Source of the DNA: Clostridium sp. SCN 57-10
Lineage (GTDB): Bacteria > Bacillota > Clostridia > Oscillospirales > Butyricicoccaceae
Reading direction: 5' to 3'
Assembly: GCA_001725215.1 (NCBI GenBank)
Contig: MEFT01000002.1
Coordinates: 1 to 19,598 of the forward strand
Length of the DNA: 19,598 nt
Positions 1 through 7,211 of the stretch are shown here, piece by piece. The notes beneath the pieces were generated by a model. It ran no database searches and was not told the origin of the DNA. It saw only the letters and a list, made by a program, of their open reading frames with translations. A program made the position numbers and the translations under genes. Numbering within the stretch: the stretch's first letter is position 1; every line of letters starts with the position of its first letter.

Positions 1-404
1 CGCAGCACCTTGGCGGGCAGCGAAGCGCCCGCGACGGCGTCTACGTCGGGCAGGTCGGGGTATTCGCGCGCTGGTGTGGCCATCAGATTAAATTCGGTTG
101 CACCGCTGCGAATCGTCGCCATCATTTTTTCGTCGACGGTGATTTCCACCGAGTCATTCGGCAGCTTGCGCACGATGTCTGACAAAATGCGCGCCGAGAT
201 GACGGCCGTTCCCGCTTCGAGAATGGTTGCGTCGAACGAACGCTGAATGGCGGTTTTGAAGTTATATCCGCAGAGGGAAACCGAGTTTTGGCCCGTCGTG
301 ATGAGCAGACCCTCCAACGCGGCGATGGAGCTTTTGGCCGAAACGGCGTGAATACAGACGGCCACGGCATCGGCAAGGATGGTTTTTTCACAGATAAGCT
401 TCAT
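1..404 (-). CDS. dnaN: DNA polymerase III beta sliding clamp, N-terminal part (cut by window edge)
   Basis: This is the processivity clamp that holds the replicative polymerase on DNA. The minus-strand reading from the ATG at 404 begins MKLICEKTILADAVAVCIHA and runs open for about 134 residues to the window edge. It contains features typical of clamp domain 1: a segment with AALEGLLITT, then a stretch ending ILSDIVRKLPNDSVEI, then EFNLMATPAREYPDLPDVD. The full family length is about 370 residues, so roughly two thirds lies outside the window. A good ribosome binding site, GAAAGGAG, sits just upstream of the ATG. It lies downstream of dnaA on the same strand, separated by the probable oriC, which is the classic Firmicute order. 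Identity is secure; only the C-terminal domains cannot be checked. Confidence 0.93.
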   Translation of the reverse strand, partial: MKLICEKTILADAVAVCIHAVSAKSSIAALEGLLITTGQNSVSLCGYNFKTAIQRSFDATILEAGTAVISARILSDIVRKLPNDSVEITVDEKMMATIRSGATEFNLMATPAREYPDLPDVDAVAGASLPAKVL

Positions 405-429
405 AAAACGGCTCCTTTCGTAAGTTCAA

Positions 430-470
430 AGAGGGGTTGCGTTCGCCCCTCTCACCGCTTTTTCGCGGTG
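430..470 (-). promoter_or_regulatory. Tandem hairpins in the dnaN leader
   Basis: Two inverted repeats lie side by side upstream of dnaN. The first is AGAGGGG/CCCCTCT (430-452) and the second is CACCGC/GCGGTG (453-470). Neither is followed by a strong T-run on the minus strand, so they are not convincing terminators. They may structure the dnaN 5' leader or mark the edge of the origin. Function is not known. Confidence 0.4.
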
Positions 471-520
471 GTTCGCCCGTTTTCTTAAAAAGCACGGGTC
501 AGGCTTTTAATGCATTTGAC

Positions 521-756
521 TTATCCACAGTCATTGCGGTTTTTCGACAAGGTCTATCTCTAACTGATTTAAGTTATTTAGATAGTAGTCGTAGTAGGGG
601 GGTGTGCATATGTGGAAAAGGGGCGGCGCACCAGACGGGACAAGCGTTTGCGCCTTCACAGGGGGGTGTGGGAAAAGGGGGTGTTTTTCGCCTGTTTTGC
701 ACAAGGCCGAGTTTTGCACAATATCAACAGATTTTTGCACAGCTTTTTGTGGAAAA
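521..756. other. oriC: Probable replication origin (oriC): DnaA-box cluster between dnaA and dnaN
   Basis: The 390-bp gap between dnaA and dnaN has no credible gene but holds a cluster of DnaA boxes. A perfect TTATCCACA is at 521-529 on plus. TTTTCCACA copies read on minus at 611-619 and 748-756. ATATGCACA reads on minus at 603-611. TTTTGCACA copies read on plus at 695-703, 712-720 and 733-741. Except for the first, each is one base from the TTATNCACA consensus or a close TTTTNCACA variant. An AT-rich stretch lies at about 555-582. The location and content match the dnaA-dnaN origin half of Firmicutes. Initiation here is inferred, not shown. Confidence 0.85.
579..619 (-). other. Basal unwinding element: tandem DnaA boxes, G/C run and DnaA-trios
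   Basis: Read on the minus strand (the dnaA sense strand), the order is TTTTCCACA (611-619), ATATGCACA (603-611), a run of six C (597-602) and then trinucleotides CTA CTA CGA CTA CTA (583-597) entering AT-rich DNA. This is the order known from the B. subtilis origin: adjacent DnaA boxes, a GC-rich spacer and 3'-GAT-5' trios that guide DnaA onto one strand. Strand opening would proceed towards dnaN, as in B. subtilis. Confidence 0.8.
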
Positions 757-795
757 GAAAATGTGTATTTGTATGCCCGCCGCTGTACCTCGCCT

Positions 796-2100
796 TTATC
801 GGCTTTTGATGTTTTTCGTCATATCGTCGATGGCGTTTTGCAGGGCGGGATTTTTACGCAGCTGCAGCTCAATTTTTTCAATCGAGTGCATCGCCGTTGT
901 GTGGTGCTGTCCGATGAAGCGTCCGATTTCAGGCAGCGAAAGCTCGGTCAGCTGCCGGATGAGGTAAAGCACGACCTGGCGCGGAAGCATGATGTCTTTG
1001 GTGCGCGCCGTCCCGCGGATTCGCTCGGCTGGCAGGCCGTAATAAGACGAAACCTCCTCTAAAATGAGGTCGGGCGTCGGTCGCAGTCCGGGGTTCTTGA
1101 CGAAAATGTCGGCAATCGCGTTGCGTGCGAGGTCGAGATCAAGCGGAAGCCCCATCAGCGTGTGCTGCGCGTAAAGCGTTTTGACGGCTCCCTCAATCTG
1201 GCGCACGTTGCTTTCAATGGCCGCCGCGATGTATTCGGTCACATCATGCGGAATTTTAAAATGAAGCACATCCGCCTTGGCCTGCACCAGAGCCATGCGC
1301 GTTTCAAGGTCGGGCGGCTGAATGTCGGCAAGCAAACCCCACTCAAAGCGGGTGCGCAGGCGGTCTTCCAGCGTCAGAATCTCCTTGGGCGGGCGGTCGC
1401 TCGTCAGCACAATCTGCTTGCCCGCCTCGTGCATCGTGTTAAACGTGTGGAAAAATTCTTCCTGCGTTTGCGGCTTACCTGCAATAAACTGTATGTCGTC
1501 GACGAGCAGCAGGTCCGCCTGGCGGTATTTCTCGCGAAACTGCTCCGCCATGCCAAGCCGGATGCTTGAAACCAGCTCGTTGGTAAAATCGTCGCCCTTG
1601 ATGTAGACGATACGCGCCGCGCGCTTGCGCCGCCGCATTTCTCCGCCGATGGCATAGAGCAGGTGCGTTTTGCCAAGGCCCGATTGGCCCCAGATCAAAA
1701 GCGGGTTGTAGCTCATTTCGGGGTTGTGCGCCACGGCGTATGCCGCCGCGTGGGCAAATTTGTTGCACTTGCCCACGATGAAGCGTTCAAACGTATAGCT
1801 CGCATAAATCGAGTCTTCGTTTTCCACGCGCCAGCGCGCCACCTCATCCTCGCCCGCGAGATAAAGCGGACGCAGACGCTCGCCCGAAAGCTCCTCGATG
1901 ATGTCGGTCACGTTGTCGGTAAACCGCTTGGTCATCGTCTCCTGTTTGACGGTGTCGGTGACCTGCACGACAAAGACTCCGTCTTTGATGGCGATGGCCT
2001 CCGCGTCTTCAAACCAGGTGTTGACGAGTACGTCGCCTTTTTCGCGGATGAGCTGCTTAACCACCCCGTCCAGCAGGGCGGCAGGTGTGAACATGGACAT
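796..2100 (-). CDS. dnaA: Chromosomal replication initiator DnaA
   Basis: DnaA is the AAA+ initiator that binds DnaA boxes and opens oriC. From the ATG at 2100 the protein is 434 residues, normal for the family. Domain I covers about 1-75. The AAA+ core has Walker A GQSGLGKT (138-145), Walker B LLLVDD (197-202), a sensor-I region with LTSDR (232-236) and IESNVRQIEGAV near 295-306. Domain IV is a helix-turn-helix region with the recognition loop GQHHTTAMHSIEKI (397-410). The usual loop is GRDHTT, so R and D are replaced by Q and H. The start could also be the ATG at 2094. The TTG at 2112 lies inside the GGGGGA ribosome binding site (2105-2110) and is rejected. A sigma-A promoter lies upstream. 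It is followed by oriC and dnaN. Confidence 0.97.
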   Translation of the reverse strand: MSMFTPAALLDGVVKQLIREKGDVLVNTWFEDAEAIAIKDGVFVVQVTDTVKQETMTKRFTDNVTDIIEELSGERLRPLYLAGEDEVARWRVENEDSIYASYTFERFIVGKCNKFAHAAAYAVAHNPEMSYNPLLIWGQSGLGKTHLLYAIGGEMRRRKRAARIVYIKGDDFTNELVSSIRLGMAEQFREKYRQADLLLVDDIQFIAGKPQTQEEFFHTFNTMHEAGKQIVLTSDRPPKEILTLEDRLRTRFEWGLLADIQPPDLETRMALVQAKADVLHFKIPHDVTEYIAAAIESNVRQIEGAVKTLYAQHTLMGLPLDLDLARNAIADIFVKNPGLRPTPDLILEEVSSYYGLPAERIRGTARTKDIMLPRQVVLYLIRQLTELSLPEIGRFIGQHHTTAMHSIEKIELQLRKNPALQNAIDDMTKNIKSR

Positions 2101-2150
2101 GTTATCCCCCAAAAAATGTATCTCTAAAACTTCTGACTCTTAACTATAGC

Positions 2151-2179
2151 ATTATAGCACATCCCCGCCGATTTCTCAA
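2151..2179 (-). promoter_or_regulatory. dnaA promoter
   Basis: On the minus strand a TTGAGA -35 box (2174-2179) is separated by exactly 17 bp from a perfect TATAAT -10 box (2151-2156). This is about 50 bp upstream of the dnaA ATG. No perfect DnaA box was seen in the 2101-2412 gap, so autoregulation by DnaA binding here is not evident. The rest of that gap (about 2190-2360) shows no gene or clear element. Confidence 0.8.
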
Positions 2180-2364
2180 CACTTTTCCCTGTGAAATCGT
2201 TCACACCCAAAGGGGGAAGCATACCGCGCCCTCGCGCGCGCGAAACTGGCCGTATGGCGCCGCACGGCGGTTTCCGAAAGGAAAGAAAACCGACCCGGCA
2301 CGCTTTTTCGACATGGCCGCAGCCAAAAAAATGCAAATAAAGTAAGTAAAAAGACGGCGACGCA

Positions 2365-2393
2365 TTGACGCGCGCGCCGCGATACGGTATGCT
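2365..2393 (+). promoter_or_regulatory. mnmA promoter
   Basis: TTGACG (2365-2370) is followed after 17 bp by TATGCT (2388-2393), 20 bp before the mnmA ATG. A ribosome binding site AGAGGTG lies between them, so the 5' leader must be very short. The match to sigma-A consensus is good. Confidence 0.65.
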
Positions 2394-2412
2394 GAAGCAG
2401 AGGTGAAAATAG

Positions 2413-3447
2413 ATGGATCACACAAACGACAAAGCGGTGGTACTCGGGCTTTCGGGCGGCGTCGATTCCGCGACGGCCGCGCTTCGCCTGCAGCGCGAGG
2501 GCTTTTCGGTAACGGGTGTTTTTCTGGCAAACGGCGATGCGTCTGACGAAGACGCGCGCGCCGCCGCACAGCGCCTCGGCATCGATTACCGCCGCGTCGA
2601 TATGACGGAGCTGCTCGAGCGCGAGGTCATCGCTCCGTTTTGCCGCGATTTCTGTGCGGGAAGCACGCCGATACCGTGCATCAACTGCAACGAGCGCGTG
2701 AAGTTTAAGCTGCTTTTCGCCGTCGCCGATGAAATCGGTGCGCGCTGGGTTGCCACGGGGCATTATGCCGTCATGCGCACACTGCCAAACGGCGAAGCGG
2801 CGCTTTATAAAAGCCCGGCGCTCAACGACCAGTCGTATATGCTTTACCGCCTGCGGCCCGAGTGGCTGCCGCGCCTGCGCTTTCCGCTCGGCGATGTGCC
2901 TGATAAAAGTGAAACGCGCGCCCTTGCGGCGCAAAGTGGCCTTTCGGCGGCTAAAAAGCCGGATAGTATGGAAATTTGCTTCATCGCGTGCGGCGACCAC
3001 GGCGATTTTATCGAATCCCGCGGGCAGACGCCGCCGCCCGGCGAGTTTGTGGACGAGCAGGGCAACGTGCTCGGCACGCATCGCGGCATCCACCGCTATA
3101 CCGTCGGTCAGCGGCGCGGGCTGGGCATTGCGGCCGAGGGGCGGCTCTATGTGAAAGAGATCGACGCTGCGCGCAACCGCGTGGTGCTCACGCTGACCGA
3201 TCCGAAAAGCGCCGAGCTTGCGGCGCGCGACGTCGTGTGGCTCGACCGAAGCCTGCAGTTTTGCACAAGTTTTCACGCATTTGTGCGTATCCGGCACAGC
3301 CGCATGCAGTATCCCGCCACCGTTTATCCGACGGAAAGCGGCGCGCGTGTCGTGTTCGACGCGCCTGCGCGCGCTCCCTCGCCTGGGCAGAGCGCCGTGT
3401 TTTACGCATCCGATGGACGTGTGCTCGGCGGCGGGTTTATCGAATAG
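2413..3447 (+). CDS. mnmA: tRNA-specific 2-thiouridylase MnmA
   Basis: MnmA transfers sulfur to U34 of tRNA-Lys, tRNA-Glu and tRNA-Gln, using ATP to adenylate the base. The 344-residue protein shows the N-type ATP pyrophosphatase loop LGLSGGVDSA (11-20). It has the CINCN motif with C92 at the nucleophile position, GHYA and DQSYMLYRL in the catalytic domain, and the second active-site cysteine C189 in MEICFI. The C-terminal half has YTVGQRRGLGI and a beta-barrel ending GGGFIE. It is slightly short for the family (about 355-370). The ATG is preceded by AGAGGTG at good spacing. It is divergent from dnaA, a place often held by rpmH-rnpA in Firmicutes. A noncoding repeat begins 5 bp after the stop, and no conventional terminator was found. 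Confidence 0.95.
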   Translation: MDHTNDKAVVLGLSGGVDSATAALRLQREGFSVTGVFLANGDASDEDARAAAQRLGIDYRRVDMTELLEREVIAPFCRDFCAGSTPIPCINCNERVKFKLLFAVADEIGARWVATGHYAVMRTLPNGEAALYKSPALNDQSYMLYRLRPEWLPRLRFPLGDVPDKSETRALAAQSGLSAAKKPDSMEICFIACGDHGDFIESRGQTPPPGEFVDEQGNVLGTHRGIHRYTVGQRRGLGIAAEGRLYVKEIDAARNRVVLTLTDPKSAELAARDVVWLDRSLQFCTSFHAFVRIRHSRMQYPATVYPTESGARVVFDAPARAPSPGQSAVFYASDGRVLGGGFIE

Positions 3448-3452
3448 GTTAT

Positions 3453-3992
3453 TGGGATGAGACATCGCGCTTCGCGCGGGGATGGACGAAGGTTCGCGCT
3501 TCGCGCGTGGGGTTTTGGACGCGCTACCCGCTGCGGGGTTACTTTTTGTTTGCGCAAAAAGTAACCAAAAACGCCCGTCGTGCGGTTTGCTGCCGCAAAC
3601 CTACCACGCCGAATGGGCTAAAACATTAGCCTGTACGGTGCCCTCGCTGCAAAAACCCGGCGCGTGAAGCGCCGCTACCAAATGCGGAAGCGAGATAAGC
3701 TTCTTCGCGCGCGAGCACCGCGCGAACGGTCAGGCACAAGGAAGGGCGGGGTCTGCCACGGCGACGAGCCTGCGACGCCTAGTTAGTTCGGCACCGAGAT
3801 TTTTCGCGGCGCCGCCCTCCGCGCCAACCTTAGGGCCTTTCCGGCGCGATGGTTTGCGGCAGCAAACCCTGCGGCGGCGTGTTTTGGTTACTTTTCCACG
3901 AGGAAAAGTAACTCTAAGCGAAGCGTCTACCCCCGCGGGGAGCGCGCAAAACCGCGTTCACCCCCTCCCCCCGCGTGAAGCGGATCATCCCA
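3453..3992. repeat. Noncoding inverted-repeat element, copy A (MITE-like or structured)
   Basis: This copy fills most of the 3448-4051 gap. Its outer ends are TGGGATGA (3453-3460) and TCATCCCA (3985-3992). Each arm carries GC-rich hairpin modules such as CGCGCTTCGCGCG and then an 11-bp hairpin: GTTACTTTTTG/CAAAAAGTAAC (3538-3565) on the left and GTTACTTTTCC/GGAAAAGTAAC (3887-3912) on the right. Inside each is a second hairpin, GGTTTGC/GCAAACC (3584-3601 and 3851-3868). The centre (about 3728-3780) is shared with copy B and includes CAGGCACAAGGAAGGG and GGGGTCTGCCACG. Open frames through it differ between copies and look non-coding. No clear target-site duplication was found. Confidence 0.8.
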
Positions 3993-4051
3993 TTCGACAA
4001 CGATTCCAAAGGCGGGACTCGCGCCCCCTTTACATAACAGGAGGATTTGAG

Positions 4052-5392
4052 ATGGCTTATACCTATCCTGCGGGGCTTTACACCGACGTTCGCATCGAGC
4101 ACGTTTTCTCCACGCACATTTCGTACACGCTGCGCGAGCTGGAAGAATGCCGCGAGAAGCGGTACAGCGCGGCTTTCATCCGCGTGTATGACGGCGACCG
4201 CTGGTATTATGCCAGCACATCTGACCTCGACAGTATCCAGACGGAAATCGACGCGCTGGCCACGCTGGCGCAGCCGAACGGCTCGCTCGCGGAGAGCGAC
4301 GTCTACAAGCGGTTGAGCGAACAGACAGACAGCGTGCTCGTCTACGCAGACAAGGCGGTGTCCGCCGTGCCGCTCGACGACAAAATCGCGCTGGCGCAAA
4401 GCGCCATGCCCGGGCTTGAGGGTAACGCATACATCAAGCTGTGGAACGTGCGCTATCTCGACGAATACAAGCGCAAGGAGTTTTACAGCAGCAAGGGCGC
4501 GAACCTGACGTTTGATTACCAGCGCTGCGGCATCTCTTGCGGCTTTCAGATGGCGGACGGAGACGCCCGCTTCCGCGAGGCGTATCAGCTGGGGCGCGAT
4601 GATTTTTCCGCCCTACGCGGCTTTGAAGACGAGATGCGCGCCCTGATCGAAGAGTGCGAGCATTATCTCAAGCATTCGGTCGCCGTCGAGCCGGGGGTCT
4701 ACACCGTGGTGCTTGCGCCCATCGTTACCGGTGTGTTCGCGCACGAGTGCTTCGGGCACAAGAGCGAATCAGATTTCATGGTGGGCGACGAAGAAGCCAA
4801 AAAAGAGTGGGCGCTCGGTAAAAAATTGGGCAGCGACGAGCTTTCGATCATCGACACGGGAACGCGGCACGATGCCGGTTATGTTCCTTATGACGACGAG
4901 GGCAGCAAGGCGGGCATGACCTATCTGATTAAGGGCGGCGTGCTCACCGGCCGCCTGCATAACAGCGTCAGCGCTGCCGACCTCGGCGAAGAGGTAACGG
5001 GAAACGGCAGAGCCATGTCTTACGAATATGAGCCGATCGTACGCATGACGAGTACCTACATCGACAAGGGAAGCAAAACGAAAGAGCAGATCATCGGTGA
5101 GGTGGAGCACGGCATTCTGGTCAAGGATATTTCACACGGCTCGGGCATGTCTACCTTTACGCTTGCGCCATCGCTCGCCTATTACATTCGAAACGGCAAA
5201 ATCGCGGAGCCGGTGCGCATCTCGGTCGTCAGCGGCAGCGTGTTTGAGGCGCTGAGCGACATTGACGGCATCTCCGACACGGTGGAGCATTCCGCCTTTG
5301 TCACGGGCGGCTGTGGAAAAATGGAGCAGTATCCGCTCGCGGTGGGCATGGGCGGCCCGTATATCCGCGTCAAAAATATGAACGTGCAGTAA
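4052..5392 (+). CDS. tldD: TldD-family metalloprotease subunit
   Basis: TldD is the zinc-bearing subunit of the TldD/TldE heterodimeric protease. In E. coli that protease trims microcin B17 precursor and degrades unfolded CcdA; its substrate in Clostridia is not known. The 446-residue protein carries the family HExxxH motif as HECFGH (H231, E232, H236) in a context FAHECFGHKSESDFMVGDEEAKK, with a glycine-rich C-terminal half including SHGSGMSTFTLAPSLAYYI. The chosen ATG has AGGAGG (4039-4044) seven bases upstream. An in-frame open stretch back to 3854 runs through the repeat element and is not coding. It is followed after 12 bp by tldE, so the two form an operon. No promoter could be identified in the repeat-rich upstream DNA. 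Confidence 0.92.
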   Translation: MAYTYPAGLYTDVRIEHVFSTHISYTLRELEECREKRYSAAFIRVYDGDRWYYASTSDLDSIQTEIDALATLAQPNGSLAESDVYKRLSEQTDSVLVYADKAVSAVPLDDKIALAQSAMPGLEGNAYIKLWNVRYLDEYKRKEFYSSKGANLTFDYQRCGISCGFQMADGDARFREAYQLGRDDFSALRGFEDEMRALIEECEHYLKHSVAVEPGVYTVVLAPIVTGVFAHECFGHKSESDFMVGDEEAKKEWALGKKLGSDELSIIDTGTRHDAGYVPYDDEGSKAGMTYLIKGGVLTGRLHNSVSAADLGEEVTGNGRAMSYEYEPIVRMTSTYIDKGSKTKEQIIGEVEHGILVKDISHGSGMSTFTLAPSLAYYIRNGKIAEPVRISVVSGSVFEALSDIDGISDTVEHSAFVTGGCGKMEQYPLAVGMGGPYIRVKNMNVQ

Positions 5393-5404
5393 GGGGGACG
5401 CGCC

Positions 5405-6649
5405 ATGATCAGGGAAATTATCACGCAAAAATCCAAAATGACCAAGCTGAGCGTGACGAACAACCGCATCAGCGCCATTCTGCGTGCAGAAAACGAGAAA
5501 ACGGGCATGCGCGTCTATCAGGACGGACTGATCGGCGTGGCGGGCGCCATCGGCAAATATAACGAAGACGAGCTGACGGCGCGCGCCAAGCATATGCTTC
5601 GCTACCGCGTGCCCTACGACTGCGCGCCGACCGAGCGCGCGGTGCGCACCGTCGACCTCTCGCAGCGCTTTGCGCTGACCGACGAGGAGCTGGTGCACAC
5701 GAGCACCCGCCTGCTCGACGAGCTGCGCAGCCGCTATCCGGCGTTCACGTTCAGCCACATCATCCGCTATGAAGAAAAAGAGGAGTGGCTGCGCAACGAC
5801 GCGGGCGCCGACCTGCTTTATCGCGACAAATACGTTTCGCTTGAGCTGCTGATTAAGTATAAAAGCTCGAAGAGTCTGATGGACGGCTTTGCGGTCAATA
5901 TCTCACGTATGTATTCGTTTGAAGACGCGTTCGCCGTTGCGTCGGAGTATTGCGACGCGTATGAAGAGACCATCGAGTTGCCGCGCGAGGGGAAAATACC
6001 TGTCGTGCTGCTCACCGAGCACATGTTCCTCAGCAAGTTCCTCACCGACCTAAACGGCAAGCAATATGGCGCGGGCACCTCGCTCTTTTCGGGGCGCGCG
6101 GGCGAAAAGCTGTTCAATGAGCGCTTCTCGCTGGAGGTTGACCGCAATCCCGAAACATGCTACGGCGGCTTTTTTGATGGCGAAGGCACAACGCTGCCCG
6201 GCGACCGCTGTCTGCTCATCGAAAACGGCGTGCTTCGCATGCCCTATACCACCAAGCGCATCGCGAAAAAATACGGCCTGCCGCTTACCGCTTCGGCCTC
6301 GCTGACATACGACGCAGTGCCCGACGCAACGCCGGAGGGCATCCGAGCCACACCGGGCGACCAGACCCTGCACACACTGCTCGGCGGAAGAAAAGCGATT
6401 TTTGTGATGTTTGCGTCGGGCGGCGACTTCACGGCGCAGGGCGAGTATGCTTCGCCGGTGCAGGCGGCATATCTGTTTGACGAAAACCGGATTTATGGTC
6501 GTCTGCCCCAACTCTCCATGTCGTCTAACGTGTTCGATATGTTCGGCAAGGACTTCGTCGGCGTAAGCTGCGACAGCAACTCGCCGCACAGCCCGTTCCG
6601 CTATCTCGTCGTTGAGATGGACGTCAAGAAAATCGGCGGACATATGTAA
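5405..6649 (+). CDS. tldE: TldE/PmbA-family protease partner subunit
   Basis: This is the second subunit of the TldD/TldE complex. The 414-residue protein has the PmbA/TldE fold signature: an N-terminal stretch with RISAILRAENEKTGMRVYQD, a central YGAGTSLFSGRAGEKLF region, and the end SSNVFDMFGKDFVGVSCDS. It lacks HExxxH, as expected of TldE, which lines the proteolytic chamber without binding zinc. The ribosome binding site AAGGGGG overlaps the tldD stop codon, which suggests translational coupling. A strong intrinsic terminator lies 9 bp after the stop. Known family roles include peptide maturation and toxin-antitoxin turnover, but no precursor peptide or toxin pair was found nearby, so its local job is undefined. 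Confidence 0.9.
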   Translation: MIREIITQKSKMTKLSVTNNRISAILRAENEKTGMRVYQDGLIGVAGAIGKYNEDELTARAKHMLRYRVPYDCAPTERAVRTVDLSQRFALTDEELVHTSTRLLDELRSRYPAFTFSHIIRYEEKEEWLRNDAGADLLYRDKYVSLELLIKYKSSKSLMDGFAVNISRMYSFEDAFAVASEYCDAYEETIELPREGKIPVVLLTEHMFLSKFLTDLNGKQYGAGTSLFSGRAGEKLFNERFSLEVDRNPETCYGGFFDGEGTTLPGDRCLLIENGVLRMPYTTKRIAKKYGLPLTASASLTYDAVPDATPEGIRATPGDQTLHTLLGGRKAIFVMFASGGDFTAQGEYASPVQAAYLFDENRIYGRLPQLSMSSNVFDMFGKDFVGVSCDSNSPHSPFRYLVVEMDVKKIGGHM

Positions 6650-6658
6650 AACCGCAGC

Positions 6659-6688
6659 AAAAAGGGGGAGCTACGCTCCCCCTTTTTT
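6659..6688 (+). terminator. Intrinsic terminator of tldD-tldE
   Basis: A 13-bp perfect stem (AAAAAGGGGGAGC/GCTCCCCCTTTTT) with loop TAC ends in six T. Repeat copy B begins a few bases later. Confidence 0.9.
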
Positions 6689-6691
6689 ATT

Positions 6692-7160
6692 TCCCGCTGC
6701 GGGGTTCTTTTTGTTTGCGCAAAAAGTAACCAAAAACGCCCGTCGGGCGATTTGCTTCCGCAAACCTACCACGGCGATATGGCTTCTACGGCAGCCTGTG
6801 CGGTACCGCCACAGTAAAGCACGGCGCGTAAAGCGCCGAGACCGATTGCGGAAGCGCGATTGGCTTTCATTTCATTTCCGCACGCACGGTCAGGCACAAG
6901 GAAGGGTGGGGTCTGCCACGACGACGCACTTGCGACGCCTGCACGGTACGGCGCCGCGATTTGCCACGGGATCTCCCTCCGAAGTCATCTTTCTGCCTTT
7001 CCGACGCAATGGTTTGCGGCAGCAAACCCTGCGGCGGCGTGTTTTGGTTACTTTTCCACGAGGAAAAGTAACCCCACGCGGGGAGCGCGCCATACGTCCC
7101 ACGCGAAGTGCGAACCTTCGTCCATCCCTCACCCCCGCGCGGAGCGCGCCCCTCATCCCG
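6692..7160. repeat. Noncoding inverted-repeat element, copy B
   Basis: This is a second copy of the element between mnmA and tldD, in the same orientation. The core runs from the left hairpin at about 6704 to the right hairpin GTTACTTTTCC/GGAAAAGTAAC at 7047-7072. GGTTTGC/GCAAACC lies at 7011-7028 and the conserved centre at about 6888-6940. The left hairpin lacks one A, giving GTTCTTTTTG. The right outer arm keeps hairpin modules and ends CTCATCCC at 7159, matching the outer end of copy A. The left outer arm is missing, as if cut off at the tldE terminator. The 6650-7211 gap holds only this and two terminators. Confidence 0.8.
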
Positions 7161-7173
7161 TCCGCACCAAAAC

Positions 7174-7202
7174 AAAAAAGAGAGGCTAGCGCCTCCCTTT
7201 TT
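7174..7202 (-). terminator. Terminator of the ECF transporter gene
   Basis: The plus strand reads AAAAGAGAGGC (7176-7186), loop TAGC, then GCCTCCCTTTT (7191-7201): an 11-bp stem with one G-T pair. On the minus strand it is followed by a T-rich run, so it ends the ECF gene. It could also act on plus-strand transcripts crossing repeat B. Confidence 0.75.
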
Positions 7203-7211
7203 ATGTTGCTT

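Noticed and set aside
437..967. Open frames across the dnaA-dnaN gap
   Set aside because: They overlap the DnaA boxes and the dnaA end, have no family resemblance and no ribosome binding site.
2098..2112. Upstream TTG start for dnaA
   Set aside because: The TTG is part of or adjacent to the GGGGGA ribosome binding site; the ATG at 2100 (or 2094) is the sensible start.
2176..3465. 429-residue antisense frame over mnmA, and long antisense frames over the MocR and ABC-F genes
   Set aside because: Long antisense frames are common in GC-rich DNA; they have arginine/alanine-rich low-quality sequence and lie opposite certain genes.
3482..3667. Small open frames inside repeat copy A, and similar ones in copy B (6612-7229)
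   Set aside because: They cross hairpins, are not kept between copies and have no ribosome binding site. Shared words such as FVCAKSNQK only reflect the repeated DNA.
3854..4051. In-frame upstream extension of tldD
   Set aside because: It runs through the noncoding repeat and has no ribosome binding site; the ATG at 4052 has AGGAGG at ideal spacing and starts the family-like sequence.
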